A stretch of 64,000 bases of DNA from Candidatus Agathobaculum pullicola (GCA_019115085.1 DXEF01000048.1:1-64000); one strand, 5' to 3'; positions 17,060 through 26,145 are shown, numbered from the stretch's first letter. Program-made: numbers and translations. Notes: generated by a model from the letters alone, not told the origin.

Positions 17060-17088
17060 AGTGTACAACCAAATAAAATACAAGTCAA
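17060..17088 (-). promoter_or_regulatory. Sigma-A promoter of the PTS operon
   Basis: On the minus strand TTGACT (17083-17088), 17-bp spacer, TACACT (17060-17065). The palindromic operator begins just downstream. Confidence 0.82.
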
Positions 17089-17319
17089 CATATTATAACG
17101 AATTATTTATTTTTCTCTATTTTATAAAATATTTCTAATATATTTCTGTACAAATCGACAATTTAATCGTATTTTTCAGACAGAGTTTTGTCGTGGGTTT
17201 TCAGTGTATGGTGCAGTGTTGCCTATAGGCTGTTGCGCATTTGCATATCAAAAGACAGATAAGGTATGTTTGATTGTTTTGGAATTCATTAATTTTTCTT
17301 GAATGATTGAAAATAGTTC
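17089..17319. other. AT-rich intergenic region
   Basis: Within the 380-bp divergent gap between the PTS operon and the Fur-family gene. Apart from the two promoters and operators listed separately, I see no gene or clear structure. Confidence 0.6.
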
Positions 17320-17348
17320 TTGACAAGTTTACCAAATTCTTTTATTCT
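17320..17348 (+). promoter_or_regulatory. Sigma-A promoter of the Fur-family gene
   Basis: TTGACA (17320-17325), 17-bp spacer, TATTCT (17343-17348). Confidence 0.8.
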
Positions 17349-17358
17349 ATATTTGGAA

Positions 17359-17373
17359 ATAGAATAATTCTAA
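17359..17373. promoter_or_regulatory. Fur/PerR-like 7-1-7 operator
   Basis: ATAGAATAATTCTAA has a 7-1-7 inverted layout like the PerR box and lies just downstream of the -10 element. It suggests autoregulation of the following Fur-family gene. Confidence 0.6.
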
Positions 17374-17388
17374 TTTTGGTGGATAACA

Positions 17389-17784
17389 ATGCGCTACGAG
17401 AAAGGTATATTGGATATTATCAACACGGAGAAAACCCACATGACAGCGGAGCAGGTGTTTTTAACTCTGAAGCAGTCCTATCCTTCTGTTGTGTTGGCAA
17501 CCGTTTATAATAATCTCAACAGCCTGTATCAGCAGGGGAAAATCCGCAAAATCAGCGTAGAAGGCCGCCCCGACCGTTATGATATCAATACCCGGCATGA
17601 CCATCTGGTTTGTCGTAGATGCGGTGGGCTTCTGGATATTCATCTTGCTGATCTGACCGCAGATCTGGAAAAGCAAACAGGTTTCTCCATCGAGGGGTAT
17701 GATCTGAAGATTCAGTATCTTTGTCCCCAATGCCGCGCGGAACGGGAGGCGGATATCACAGAAAACAAGTCTTCGGACTTGTAA
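17389..17784 (+). CDS. Fur-family transcriptional regulator
   Basis: 131 residues. The N-terminal winged helix (about 1-80) contains MTAEQVFLTLKQSYPSVVLATVYNNLNSL, the usual Fur DNA-binding helix. The C-terminal metal domain has NTRHDHLVC with His and Cys ligands and two CxxC pairs, CRRC and CPQC, typical of a structural zinc site. Short PerR- and Zur-like proteins share this architecture, and which metal or signal it senses cannot be decided. It has its own promoter with an overlapping palindromic box and lies 23 bp upstream of a pterin-synthase-like gene. Confidence 0.92.
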   Translation: MRYEKGILDIINTEKTHMTAEQVFLTLKQSYPSVVLATVYNNLNSLYQQGKIRKISVEGRPDRYDINTRHDHLVCRRCGGLLDIHLADLTADLEKQTGFSIEGYDLKIQYLCPQCRAEREADITENKSSDL

Positions 17785-17807
17785 ATACAATATGAGGAGG
17801 ATTTTGT

Positions 17808-18374
17808 ATGAGAAGCATCACAACTTTGGATCTGCAGTACGCACACAGATTTTATGGGTTCAAGGGGGAAGCGCAGTATCTTCACGGACATACCGGCGTT
17901 TTGACCTTGGAGGTGGAGGACACCATTGAGCCTGGCGTCAATATGGTGTTCCCCTGCAATGAGATTCAGAAGACCGCATGGTCCCTGCTGAAGAACTTTG
18001 ATCACGCTTTGATTCTGCGGGAGGATGACCCTCTCCTGCCCGCCATTCTCAAGGTCTATGAAGAGCAGGGCATTAAAAATGGCGCTCCGCAGAATCAGAT
18101 GAAGGGTCCCGCTTTCCAGACCGAGCTGGCAACCGCTTATCCGGACTGCCGCCTGGTGGTCACGAAGGAAACCCTGACCGTGGAAGGGATGATCAAGATT
18201 GTCTATGACCTTTTAAAGGACAAGCTGAACATTGCCAAGATCACCTTTACCAGTGGTGTGAATGCGGCTTCGGCCGAGTTTACGACACACAACCAGATTG
18301 ATCGCTGCCCACTGTGCGGCATTGCTCTGAATGAAAAGGGCGTTTGCCCCAAGTGCGGCTATAAAAAGGGATAA
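17808..18374 (+). CDS. 6-pyruvoyl-tetrahydropterin synthase/QueD-family protein with C-terminal zinc ribbon
   Basis: 188 residues, longer than the usual 120-140 for QueD. Zinc-binding His residues are seen in LQYAHRF and YLHGHTG, followed by a tunnelling-fold core including NMVFPCNEIQ, LLKNFDHALIL and the acidic LTVEGMIKIVYDLL. The C-terminus adds a two-CxxC ribbon, CPLC and CPKC, absent from ordinary QueD. QueD makes 6-carboxytetrahydropterin for queuosine-type bases. No queC, queE or queF is nearby, so that role is unsupported. Linkage to a Fur-family regulator suggests a metal-responsive paralogue (inference). AGGAGG precedes the ATG. Confidence 0.85.
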   Translation: MRSITTLDLQYAHRFYGFKGEAQYLHGHTGVLTLEVEDTIEPGVNMVFPCNEIQKTAWSLLKNFDHALILREDDPLLPAILKVYEEQGIKNGAPQNQMKGPAFQTELATAYPDCRLVVTKETLTVEGMIKIVYDLLKDKLNIAKITFTSGVNAASAEFTTHNQIDRCPLCGIALNEKGVCPKCGYKKG

Positions 18375-18440
18375 ATTTGCCCTCTGACTCTGGGTTCGGA
18401 TGATTGCATCCCAATCAGTTGTTGCACAGATGACTTTCAA

Positions 18441-18479
18441 AAATTCGGCGGGCTTACGCAAGTAAGTCCGCCGTTTTTT
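18441..18479 (+). terminator. Terminator after the pterin-synthase-like gene
   Basis: CGGCGGGCTTAC and GTAAGTCCGCCG pair almost fully around a GCAA loop, followed by TTTTTT. Confidence 0.88.
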
Positions 18480-18515
18480 GAAAGGATAAGGTATACTATA
18501 TAAGGAGGCGCCAGC

Positions 18516-19643
18516 ATGAGACGCATGTTTCCACTTATGGGAGCGGCCGGATTTTTGCTGCTTGGCTTGTCCGGCTGCTTTGCTGCAAATAGTAAAGGAG
18601 TTGCCATGAAAAACGAAAATACAGTACAAGCGGTCACCATTGAGGATCAGGAGTGGAAAGAGCGGGAGGATGCCGCTCACCTGCGGGAGATTTATTATGC
18701 CGGAGGTTGCTTTTGGGGTATAGAGTCCTACTTTTCCCAAATTCCGGGTGTGGAGGCGGTATCCGTCGGTTACGCAAATGGAACGACGGATCGTCCTACC
18801 TATGAACAGGTCTGCAGCGGCTCGACAGGTCATGCGGAAACCGCTCATGTGATATACAATCCGGATGTGGTCAGCCTGAAAGCATTGACCGAGCACTTTT
18901 TTATGATCATTGATCCGTTGTCAAAGGACCGTCAGGGGAATGATGTGGGAAACCAGTATCGCAGCGGCATCTACTATAGCGATCAGGCGGATCTGGAGGT
19001 TTTGCAGGCAATTGTGGACGCTGAACAGGAAAAATACACCGCCCCCCTTCAAACCGAGTTACTGCCTTTGCGCTGTTACTATCTGGCGGAGGAATATCAT
19101 CAGGCGTATCTGAAAAAAAATCCGGGTGGCTATTGCCATGTGGACTTTTCCACCCTCTCGGACTTTGATCAGCTCGTCGATCCTTCGGATTATACGCGGC
19201 CTTCCGATAAGGAGATCCGCGCTATGCTAAACGAGGAACAATATCAGGTAACGCAGAAAAGCGCGACCGAACGCCCCTTCTCCGGAGCCTATGACCAACT
19301 CTTTGAACCGGGTATTTATGTGGATGTGGTAACCGGAGAACCGTTATTCGTCTCCTCCGATAAATTTGATGCCGGCTGCGGTTGGCCCAGTTTTTCCAAG
19401 CCAATTGATGGGCGAGTGATCGTGGAATCGCAGGATACCAGCTATGGTATGAATCGTACAGAAGTGCGCAGCCGAGTAGGAAATTCTCACCTGGGCCATG
19501 TCTTTGAGGATGGACCGGCCGAACAAGGCGGGCTGCGCTATTGTATTAACAGTGCTTCCCTGCGCTTTATCCCCTATGCGGATATGGAGAAAGAAGGATA
19601 TGCAGATTTAAAGAAGCTGGTGCTCGATGCGGATGACGAATGA
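18516..19643 (+). CDS. msrAB: Exported MsrA-MsrB methionine sulfoxide reductase fusion lipoprotein
   Basis: 375 residues. A lipoprotein signal ends GLSGC with lipidated Cys21. The MsrA domain (about 58-215) has the active-site [10 protein letters not shown] with Cys65. The MsrB domain (about 235-372) has GCGWPSF and RYCINSASL with catalytic Cys343. The fusion repairs both S and R methionine sulfoxides in surface proteins. Anchoring outside the membrane is unusual among MsrAB fusions in general but known in Firmicutes. AAGGAGG lies 8 bp upstream of the ATG. It may be grouped with the Fur-family gene as an oxidative-stress neighbourhood. Confidence 0.95.
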   Translation: MRRMFPLMGAAGFLLLGLSGCFAANSKGVAMKNENTVQAVTIEDQEWKEREDAAHLREIYYAGGCFWGIESYFSQIPGVEAVSVGYANGTTDRPTYEQVCSGSTGHAETAHVIYNPDVVSLKALTEHFFMIIDPLSKDRQGNDVGNQYRSGIYYSDQADLEVLQAIVDAEQEKYTAPLQTELLPLRCYYLAEEYHQAYLKKNPGGYCHVDFSTLSDFDQLVDPSDYTRPSDKEIRAMLNEEQYQVTQKSATERPFSGAYDQLFEPGIYVDVVTGEPLFVSSDKFDAGCGWPSFSKPIDGRVIVESQDTSYGMNRTEVRSRVGNSHLGHVFEDGPAEQGGLRYCINSASLRFIPYADMEKEGYADLKKLVLDADDE

Positions 19644-19782
19644 GCCTGTTGCTGTCGGCTATCGATGTTGTAATTATCATCGATAGGCAGTAGTACTGCC
19701 ACCCACATGGATGAGGAAAAGCATTATAGGCAATACAACATTTGAGCGTGCTCGGAAAACCGGAGTTGGTTTATAAAAGACA

Positions 19783-19827
19783 AAAACCCGTTTCATCGAT
19801 AATGCCTTTATCGATGAAACGGGTTTT
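19783..19827. terminator. Bidirectional terminator between msrAB and the nifJ-type gene
   Basis: AAAACCCGTTTCATCGATAA (19783-19802) pairs with its complement ending GGGTTTT, a nearly perfect 19-20 bp stem with a short loop, between convergent genes. Confidence 0.9.
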
Positions 19828-19870
19828 GCCGTCAGAGACTATCAGACAAACATTTCAGAGAGTTGGAATA

Positions 19871-22800
19871 TTATGCGTTGGTGTTTTCCGCCATTTTGCG
19901 GTACTTTTCATAGCGTGCCTTGATATCGCAAATCGCTTTTTCATAAAGGGCGTCGGCACGATCGGGGAAGTTATTTTTGAGCGATGCGAAACGGTTTTCG
20001 CCCATCAGGTAATCCATCAGCTTGCTGGTATCCGGCTCGGGAGAATCCAGCTGGAAGGGATTGAGTCCCTGCTCTGTGCGGCGCGGGTCGTAGCGATACA
20101 GCTGCCAGTATCCACATTCGACCGCTTTCTTCATTTCGGTCTGCGTGCAGCCCATGCCTGCCTTAATATGCTGCTCAAGGCATGGGCAGTAGCAGATGAT
20201 CAGAGACGGACCCGGATAGGCTTCCGCTTCGCGGATGGCTTTGAGCGTCTGTGCCTGATCGTAACCGATCGCCACTTGCGCCACGTAAACATAGCCATAG
20301 TTCATAAAGATAGCGCCGAGATCCTTTTTGGCAATCTGCTTGCCGCCCGAGGCGAATTTTGCCACCGCGGCGGTCGGCGTTGCCTTGGAGGACTGTCCGC
20401 CTGTGTTGGAATAGACTTCGGTATCCAGCACCATCAGGTTGACATCCTGATTCTGTGCGAGCACATGGTCGATACCGCCGAAACCAATATCGTAAGCCCA
20501 GCCATCGCCGCCGATTGCCCATACGGATTTTTTCGACAGATACTCCTTGTTTTCCAGCACAAAGGCAACATCGGGCGTTTTTTTGACATCATTCAGCATT
20601 GCAATCAGCGCATCCGAAACCGTGCGGGATTTTTCCCTATCGTTCCAGTTTGCCAGATAAGCGTGGATGGCGTCCACCGCAATGCCCTCTTCAAGAAGAG
20701 CATCCAGACGCACAAAGATTTCTTTGCGGATAGCATCCTGTGCATGGAAAAAGCCGTAGGCAAATTCCGCGTTATCTTCAAACAGCGAGTGTTCCCAAGC
20801 CGGGCCAAAGCCGCGCTGGTCTTTGCAATACGGAAGAATGGGGGCGCCGCCGCTGTATGCAGAGGAGCAGCCTGCCGCGTTGCCGATGTACATATGGTCG
20901 CCCACCAGCTGGCTGACCAATTTGATGTAAGTGGTTTCGGCACAGCCGGCACAGGCGGCGGAGAACTGGAAGTAGGGCTTTGCAAACTGGATGGACTTCA
21001 TGTTCTTGTCGCTGATAACATCCGGCTTGAGATAGCGTTCGTTCATCGCAACCGAATCAAAGTTATTCTGTTCTTTCTTCATTTCTTCAAATGGCGTCAT
21101 CGTCAGTGCGCCCTGAACAGGGCATGCTGTCAGGCAGACGCCGCAGCCCAGACAGTCATAGGGGGAAATCTGAATCCGGTAGGAATACGACGGCGCATCC
21201 TTGCCCAATCCCTTGGCCGGTACCGTCTGGAAGGAAGCCGGTACGCTCGCCTTTTCCTCTTCGGTCAGCAGAACCGGGCGGATGGCCGCATGCGGACAGG
21301 TGGCTGCGCACCGGTTGCACTGTGCGCATTTGTCGCCGTCCCACTTGGGTACCATAGTGGCAACGCCGCGCTTGGCATAAGCCGAAGTACCGTTTTCCCA
21401 AGTGCCGTCCAGCACGCCGTGCTTCTGGAATACCGAAATCGGCAGCTTGTCACCTTGCTGGCGGTCCATGGGCAGTACGATGTCCTTGACAAAAGGCGTC
21501 GCTTGGATTTCCGCAGCCGGGGCATCGACCGCATCGGCCCAGTTTGCCGGAATCTCCACCTTGACGGCGGCGCTGATGCCGACGTCTACCGCCTGATTGT
21601 TCAAATCGACAATCTTCTGCCCTGCTTTCTTGAAGTAGGAATTGTAGTTGTTCTTCTTCATGTCCTCAACCGCGACATCCAGCGGGATGACCTTGGTCAG
21701 TGCGAAGAACGCTGCTTGCAGGATGCTGTTGGTGCGTTTGCCCAAACCGATTTCAGCGGCGAGTTTGGCAGCGTCGATGATGTAGAACTGCGCATGCTTG
21801 CGGCACAGGTCGCGCTTGACCTTGGCCGGCAGGCGGGTTTCCAGTTCTTCTACCCTCCACGGGCAGTTGAGCAGGTAGATACCGCCCTCCTTGAGATCTT
21901 CGGTCGTATCGTATTTGCTGACATAGGTCGGCGCGTGTACCGCTACAAAATCCGCAGCCGAAACGAGATAGGTCGAGCGAATTGGCTCGTTTCCAAAACG
22001 CAGGTGCGACTGGGTAAGGCCTCCCGATTTCATGGAATCGTAGGAGAAATAGGCCTGCGCGTATTTATCGGCCGTCAGACCGATGGTCGTGATGGCGTTT
22101 TTGTTTGCGCCTACCGTGCCGTCGCCGCCGAGGCCCCACAGTTTGCAGGAAACCTGACCGGGATGCGCCATCTCGATTTCCTGATAGTCCAGCGAGGTGT
22201 GGGTCACGTCGTCGTTAATACCGATGGTAAAGTTGTTTTTCGGGGTATCCTGCGCGAGATTGTCATAAACAGCAATCAGCTGGCCGGGCGTAGTGTCCTT
22301 GGAGGACAAACCGTAACGGCCGCCGATCACCTGAATATCGCTGCGTCCCGCCTGATGGAGCGCGGTGCAAACGTCCAGATAGACCGGCTCGCCAACCGAA
22401 CCGACTTCCTTGGAGCGGTCGAGCACCGCAATTTTTTTGCAGGTTGCCGGGATGGCCGCCGAAAAATGCGAAACCGAGAACGGACGGTACAGGTGGATCT
22501 GCACCATGCCGACCTTGCGGCCGTGTGCGTTGAGGTAATCAACGGTTTCCTTGAGTGCTTCAGAGGCCGAGCACATCACGACAATGACCTCTTCGGCATC
22601 CGGCGCACCGTAGTAGTTGAACAGATGATAGTCCCGGCCGGTCAGCTCGTTGATTTTCCCCATGTAATATTCGACCGTTTCCGGCACAGTCGCGCTCTTG
22701 ACGTTTGCACCTTCCTTGCACTGGAAATAAATATCCGGGTTGACGTTGTTGCCGCGGTTGGTCGGATGCTCAGGATTGAGCGCCTGTGCGCGGAATTGCT

Positions 22801-23401
22801 TGAGCGCGTCATAGTCGATCAGGCCGCGCAGATCCTCATAATCGAGCGCTTCGATGCGCTGCATTTCATGCGAGGTACGGAAACCGTCAAAGCAGTGCAT
22901 AAACGCATACTTGGCGTGGATGGCTGACAGGTGCGCGACCGCACCCAAATCCATCGCTTCCTGCGGCGAGGAGGACATCAGCATGGCGTAGCCGGTGGTA
23001 CGGCAGGTCATAAAGTCGGTATGGTCGCCGAAGATGGAATGGTGGTTGGAGGTAACCACACGGGAAGCAATGTGCATGACATTGGGAAGAAACTGACCGC
23101 CCATGGCATACATGGCGGGAATCATCAGCATCAGACCCTGCGATGAAGTAAACGTCGTGGTCAGAGCGCCGGCCTGCAAAGCGCCGTGGCAGGTGCCGGC
23201 GGCGCCCGCTTCGGACTGCATCTGAATCACATCCACGGTCGAACCAAACAGGTTCTTTCTGCCCTTGGCAGACCATTCATCCACCTTTTCCGCCATCGGG
23301 GAGGACGGCGTGATCGGATAGATTGCCGCCACCTCGGTAAAGGCATAGGCAACATGGGCTGCAGCCGTGTTTCCGTCCATCACGGCGTAATTTTTCTTCA
23401 T
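19871..23401 (-). CDS. nifJ: Pyruvate:ferredoxin (flavodoxin) oxidoreductase
   Basis: 1176 residues, the normal length for the single-chain enzyme. The N-terminus MDGNTAAAHVAYAFTEVAAIYPITPSSPMAE is domain I with the pyruvate-contacting Thr. Domain V holds two [4Fe-4S] motifs, CAQCNRCAATCP and CLGCGVCLTACP. Domain VI has the proximal cluster cysteines (ACAGCAET) and the thiamine diphosphate motif GDGWAYDIG through YSNTGGQ. It oxidises pyruvate to acetyl-CoA and CO2, reducing ferredoxin or flavodoxin; it is the central pyruvate enzyme of anaerobic Clostridia. It lies 50 bp downstream of the UxaA-type large subunit, with no terminator between them. Confidence 0.98.
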   Translation of the reverse strand: MKKNYAVMDGNTAAAHVAYAFTEVAAIYPITPSSPMAEKVDEWSAKGRKNLFGSTVDVIQMQSEAGAAGTCHGALQAGALTTTFTSSQGLMLMIPAMYAMGGQFLPNVMHIASRVVTSNHHSIFGDHTDFMTCRTTGYAMLMSSSPQEAMDLGAVAHLSAIHAKYAFMHCFDGFRTSHEMQRIEALDYEDLRGLIDYDALKQFRAQALNPEHPTNRGNNVNPDIYFQCKEGANVKSATVPETVEYYMGKINELTGRDYHLFNYYGAPDAEEVIVVMCSASEALKETVDYLNAHGRKVGMVQIHLYRPFSVSHFSAAIPATCKKIAVLDRSKEVGSVGEPVYLDVCTALHQAGRSDIQVIGGRYGLSSKDTTPGQLIAVYDNLAQDTPKNNFTIGINDDVTHTSLDYQEIEMAHPGQVSCKLWGLGGDGTVGANKNAITTIGLTADKYAQAYFSYDSMKSGGLTQSHLRFGNEPIRSTYLVSAADFVAVHAPTYVSKYDTTEDLKEGGIYLLNCPWRVEELETRLPAKVKRDLCRKHAQFYIIDAAKLAAEIGLGKRTNSILQAAFFALTKVIPLDVAVEDMKKNNYNSYFKKAGQKIVDLNNQAVDVGISAAVKVEIPANWADAVDAPAAEIQATPFVKDIVLPMDRQQGDKLPISVFQKHGVLDGTWENGTSAYAKRGVATMVPKWDGDKCAQCNRCAATCPHAAIRPVLLTEEEKASVPASFQTVPAKGLGKDAPSYSYRIQISPYDCLGCGVCLTACPVQGALTMTPFEEMKKEQNNFDSVAMNERYLKPDVISDKNMKSIQFAKPYFQFSAACAGCAETTYIKLVSQLVGDHMYIGNAAGCSSAYSGGAPILPYCKDQRGFGPAWEHSLFEDNAEFAYGFFHAQDAIRKEIFVRLDALLEEGIAVDAIHAYLANWNDREKSRTVSDALIAMLNDVKKTPDVAFVLENKEYLSKKSVWAIGGDGWAYDIGFGGIDHVLAQNQDVNLMVLDTEVYSNTGGQSSKATPTAAVAKFASGGKQIAKKDLGAIFMNYGYVYVAQVAIGYDQAQTLKAIREAEAYPGPSLIICYCPCLEQHIKAGMGCTQTEMKKAVECGYWQLYRYDPRRTEQGLNPFQLDSPEPDTSKLMDYLMGENRFASLKNNFPDRADALYEKAICDIKARYEKYRKMAENTNA

Positions 23402-23451
23402 TGGACTTTCATCTCCTATATCGACAGATACTTATTTTGGTATACAAAGAC

Positions 23452-24612
23452 TCAAACAAAGTTGCACACACGGGCAATCGACATTTCCGTAAAACCAAGC
23501 GTTTCGGCTTTGGTTTGGCGGCCGCTGGCCACCTCGGACACCAGCTGCATCAGGTCGTCTCCCAATTGCTGGAGGCTCCCGCCATAAATGAGGGAGGAGG
23601 CATCCACATCAATGTTGTCTTCCATTTTGGCGAAGGTCATACGATTGCCGGTGATTTTGATAACCGGAGCGATGGGGTTTCCGGTTGGTGTACCGCGTCC
23701 GGTAGAGAAAACAACCACCTGCGCGCCGCCTGCCACCATAGCGGAAACCGAAGCCGGATCGTTACCCGGCGTATCCATGATGACCAGACCGCTTTTGGGC
23801 TTGACCTGCTTGGCGTAGTCATAAACCGCCATAATGGGACTGTGGCCGCCCTTGTGGATGCAGCCGAGAGATTTTTCCTCCAGCGTCGTAATGCCGCCCG
23901 CCTTGTTGCCCGGTGCGGGATTGCCTTCGCGGATTTCCTCGCCGACCAGCTGCATTGCGCGCTCATACCGGTGGACGATCTCGAAAATCCGGTCGTGCAC
24001 TTCCTTGTTTGCTGCGCGGCGGGCAAGAATGTGCTCTGCGCCGATGAATTCCGTGGTTTCGGACAGAATGGAGGTGCCGCCTGCCGCCACAATGCGGTCG
24101 CTCATTTCCCCGATGAGGACATTGGCCGCCAGACCGCTGGTGGGGTCGGAGCCGCCACATTCTGTGCCGATGATCAGTTCGGAAATGGGAAACGGCATTT
24201 TTTGCAGCAGGGAGGCTTGCGTCGTCAGTTCTTTGGCATATCGCACACCGATATCGGCCGCTTTGAGCGTGCCGCCGACCTCTTGAATAATCACCTGTCG
24301 GATTGGCTTGTTGGTGCGCTCCTCAATGGCCTTGACCACCAGATCCATCTGGCAGTTTTCGCACCCGAGGGAGACGACGACCGTTCCGTAAATATTGGGG
24401 TTTGCAGCATAACCTGCCATTACATCCATAACATACTGCTGATCGGAAGCGACTTGCGAGCAGCCGAGCTGATTGTTGAAGGTGACTGCACCATCCACCT
24501 GCTGGGCGATAATGCGGGCGGTATCCGAAGCACAGACACTGGCGGGCAGAATCAGTACCTTATTGCGCACGCCAACGCGACCGTCGGGCCGCTGATATCC
24601 ATAAAAAGTCAT
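23452..24612 (-). CDS. UxaA-family lyase, large subunit
   Basis: 386 residues from ATG 24612 with an AGGAGG site; a longer frame upstream overlaps the small subunit and is rejected. The start MTFYGYQRPDGRVGVRN and the later GTECGGSDPTSGLAANVLIGEMSD mark the C-terminal catalytic domain of the altronate/galactarate dehydratase family. The Cys-containing segments LGCENCQ and ECGGSD are probable metal ligands. In this family the small SAF domain may be a separate chain, as here. Possible reactions are hexonate dehydration or, as in SuyB, desulfonation of sulfolactate. The substrate is undetermined. Confidence 0.88.
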   Translation of the reverse strand: MTFYGYQRPDGRVGVRNKVLILPASVCASDTARIIAQQVDGAVTFNNQLGCSQVASDQQYVMDVMAGYAANPNIYGTVVVSLGCENCQMDLVVKAIEERTNKPIRQVIIQEVGGTLKAADIGVRYAKELTTQASLLQKMPFPISELIIGTECGGSDPTSGLAANVLIGEMSDRIVAAGGTSILSETTEFIGAEHILARRAANKEVHDRIFEIVHRYERAMQLVGEEIREGNPAPGNKAGGITTLEEKSLGCIHKGGHSPIMAVYDYAKQVKPKSGLVIMDTPGNDPASVSAMVAGGAQVVVFSTGRGTPTGNPIAPVIKITGNRMTFAKMEDNIDVDASSLIYGGSLQQLGDDLMQLVSEVASGRQTKAETLGFTEMSIARVCNFV

Positions 24613-24622
24613 GTCTGTCCTC

Positions 24623-24913
24623 CTATTCTTTTTCTTCCGGGTTTTCGCGGCGGCCTTCCACATTGTGAACATGGACGTGCTCGCCAGCCTGAATATCACA
24701 GGTCGCAATGCCGATATGTTCCCCGTATTTCACGACTGGCTCTCCGCACACAATATCCCGGATGGCCAGTTTATGATAAATGGTGATATCGTCTCGCGCC
24801 GTCAGTGTATGTTCCACACCGTTACAAAGGTAGGTCACGGTATCGCCCTTGGAAAGCGGCTCAATGGCTACCGCAACATTATCCTTGCTGTCAATGATCA
24901 TGGCATTACACAT
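24623..24913 (-). CDS. UxaA-family lyase, small SAF-domain subunit
   Basis: 96 residues from ATG 24913, preferred over GTG 24922 because AAGGAG lies 8 bp upstream of it. A SAF fold is visible: NVAVAIEPLSKGD, VTYLCNG, then a His-rich end KYGEHIGIATCDIQAGEHVHVHNVEG. This is the pattern of altronate-dehydratase small subunits and SuyA. It starts the leftward lyase transcript, 10 bp before the large subunit. The promoter at 25102-25130 and the perfect palindrome at 25058-25090 control it. Together the two chains form one enzyme. Confidence 0.88.
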   Translation of the reverse strand: MCNAMIIDSKDNVAVAIEPLSKGDTVTYLCNGVEHTLTARDDITIYHKLAIRDIVCGEPVVKYGEHIGIATCDIQAGEHVHVHNVEGRRENPEEKE

Positions 24914-25057
24914 GCGCTCCACTCCTTTTTATCTCTGTGATGATCTGTTTGTCCGGATGGCATACCCGCAATCATGCACTGGGATTTTTGTGTTTTTACC
25001 GCATCAAATCCTTTGATACACTCGCGTCAGCATATTGATTGCTCGTTGTTTTATCTG

Positions 25058-25090
25058 TTCGTAATTAAGAATCTTATTCTTAATTACGAA
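25058..25090. promoter_or_regulatory. Perfect palindromic operator of the UxaA-type operon (candidate IclR site)
   Basis: TTCGTAATTAAGAAT (25058-25072) and ATTCTTAATTACGAA (25076-25090) are perfect 15-bp inverted repeats with CTT between them, just downstream of the -10 element. A related 33-bp site lies at 28224-28256. Confidence 0.82.
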
Positions 25091-25101
25091 TCCATGTATT
25101 G

Positions 25102-25130
25102 ATTATAACACCATAGCACAAAGCTGTCAA
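25102..25130 (-). promoter_or_regulatory. Consensus sigma-A promoter of the UxaA-type operon
   Basis: On the minus strand TTGACA (25125-25130), 17-bp spacer, TATAAT (25102-25107). Full consensus hexamers imply strong promotion that needs repression, in line with the adjacent palindrome. Confidence 0.9.
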
Positions 25131-25235
25131 ATTGAATTTGGGATATTTTTTAACATATTCCACAAAAAAATCCCATTATATTGCTGGGAAATTCCAATGC
25201 AATGGCGATGATGGAGAATCCCACATCCGATATAT
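25131..25235. other. Intergenic sequence between the lyase promoter and IclR terminator
   Basis: Part of the 400-bp gap between the SAF gene and the IclR gene. I see nothing further beyond the promoter, operator and terminator listed. Confidence 0.55.
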
Positions 25236-25272
25236 AAAAAAACAGACCCCTGCCGTTTGACATGGATCTGTC
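25236..25272 (-). terminator. Terminator of the IclR gene
   Basis: On the minus strand ACAGATCC pairs with GGGTCTGT, one mismatch, followed by a run of seven T. Confidence 0.72.
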
Positions 25273-25312
25273 TCTCTGCTACGCGCTGTGCACAATATAT
25301 CGTTTTCAGCGG

Positions 25313-26074
25313 TCAAAAGAAATGGATAAGCTCGCCCAACTGTTCAATTTCGGTCTGTGCTTGCTTCAAGCATTGGATGACCTGTGCAATTTTTTCCTCC
25401 TGACAGCGGAACAACGGCACCGATATGCTGAGCGCGGCGAAAACCTTGCCTTGCCGACGCAGCGGCAGCGCCCAGCACAGCATCTGCGCGGTTGACTCCT
25501 CCTTCTCGGTTGCGATTTCCCCGTGGCGTATCGCATCCAGCTGTGCCAACAGTATATTCAGATCGGTGATCGTATGTTCGGTCAAACGCGGCATCCCATC
25601 GGCATAAAGCGCGCGGATTTCATCATCCGTCAACCCACTGAGCAGCGCTTTTCCGATGGCCGTCGCATTGGCGGGCAGGCGATTGCCGACCCAGGAAATC
25701 ATGCGAATTGCCTGTGTGGAGTCTTCTTTTCCTACATACAGCACATTGCCGTGATCCAAAATACCAAACTGACAGGTCTCCTGACAAACGGCGACCACAT
25801 GTTTCATGATTTTCGTGACAGGCTCCATCCCGCTGTCGGCCGAGAACGCCGCGCCGAGGACCAATCCGCTCGGACCGATGATATACCGTCCGGTCTCGTG
25901 ATTTTGCTGCAAATACCGCCTCTCTTCCAACGTGTGGACGATGGGAAACAGACTGCTTTTGGGTGCGTTCAGAGTCTGCGCCAATTCTGTCAGCGTCATT
26001 CCTGCCTTCACGGCAGATACATGCTCGAGTATGTCCAATATGCGTGTGGTGGTGCGATGTTGGTCTTGTGCCAT
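25313..26074 (-). CDS. IclR-family transcriptional regulator
   Basis: 253 residues, the standard IclR length. An N-terminal winged helix (about 8-65) carries ILDILEHVSAVKAGMTLTELAQTLNAPKSSLFPIVHTLEE. The C-terminal GAF-like effector domain has the typical RLPANATAIGKALLSGLTDDEI and a Cys-containing GILDHGNVLYVGKE. IclR proteins usually repress catabolic genes until a small acid binds. It sits between the UxaA-type lyase and the PTS EIIC-cyclase pair, both of which carry related operators, so it probably controls both (inference). Confidence 0.93.
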   Translation of the reverse strand: MAQDQHRTTTRILDILEHVSAVKAGMTLTELAQTLNAPKSSLFPIVHTLEERRYLQQNHETGRYIIGPSGLVLGAAFSADSGMEPVTKIMKHVVAVCQETCQFGILDHGNVLYVGKEDSTQAIRMISWVGNRLPANATAIGKALLSGLTDDEIRALYADGMPRLTEHTITDLNILLAQLDAIRHGEIATEKEESTAQMLCWALPLRRQGKVFAALSISVPLFRCQEEKIAQVIQCLKQAQTEIEQLGELIHFF

Positions 26075-26145
26075 CCAAGTAGCCCCCTTTCCATGTAGGA
26101 AGCTGTCGGATGTGGGAAGTATGCGGCCGAATGCTTCCTATTTTA

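Noticed and set aside
19742..22927. A 1061-codon plus-strand open frame
   Set aside because: It lies entirely opposite the pyruvate:ferredoxin oxidoreductase, has no recognisable domain or ribosome-binding site, and reflects the codon bias of the true gene.
23401..24786. A 461-codon plus-strand open frame
   Set aside because: It is antisense to the UxaA-type large subunit and has no domain of its own.
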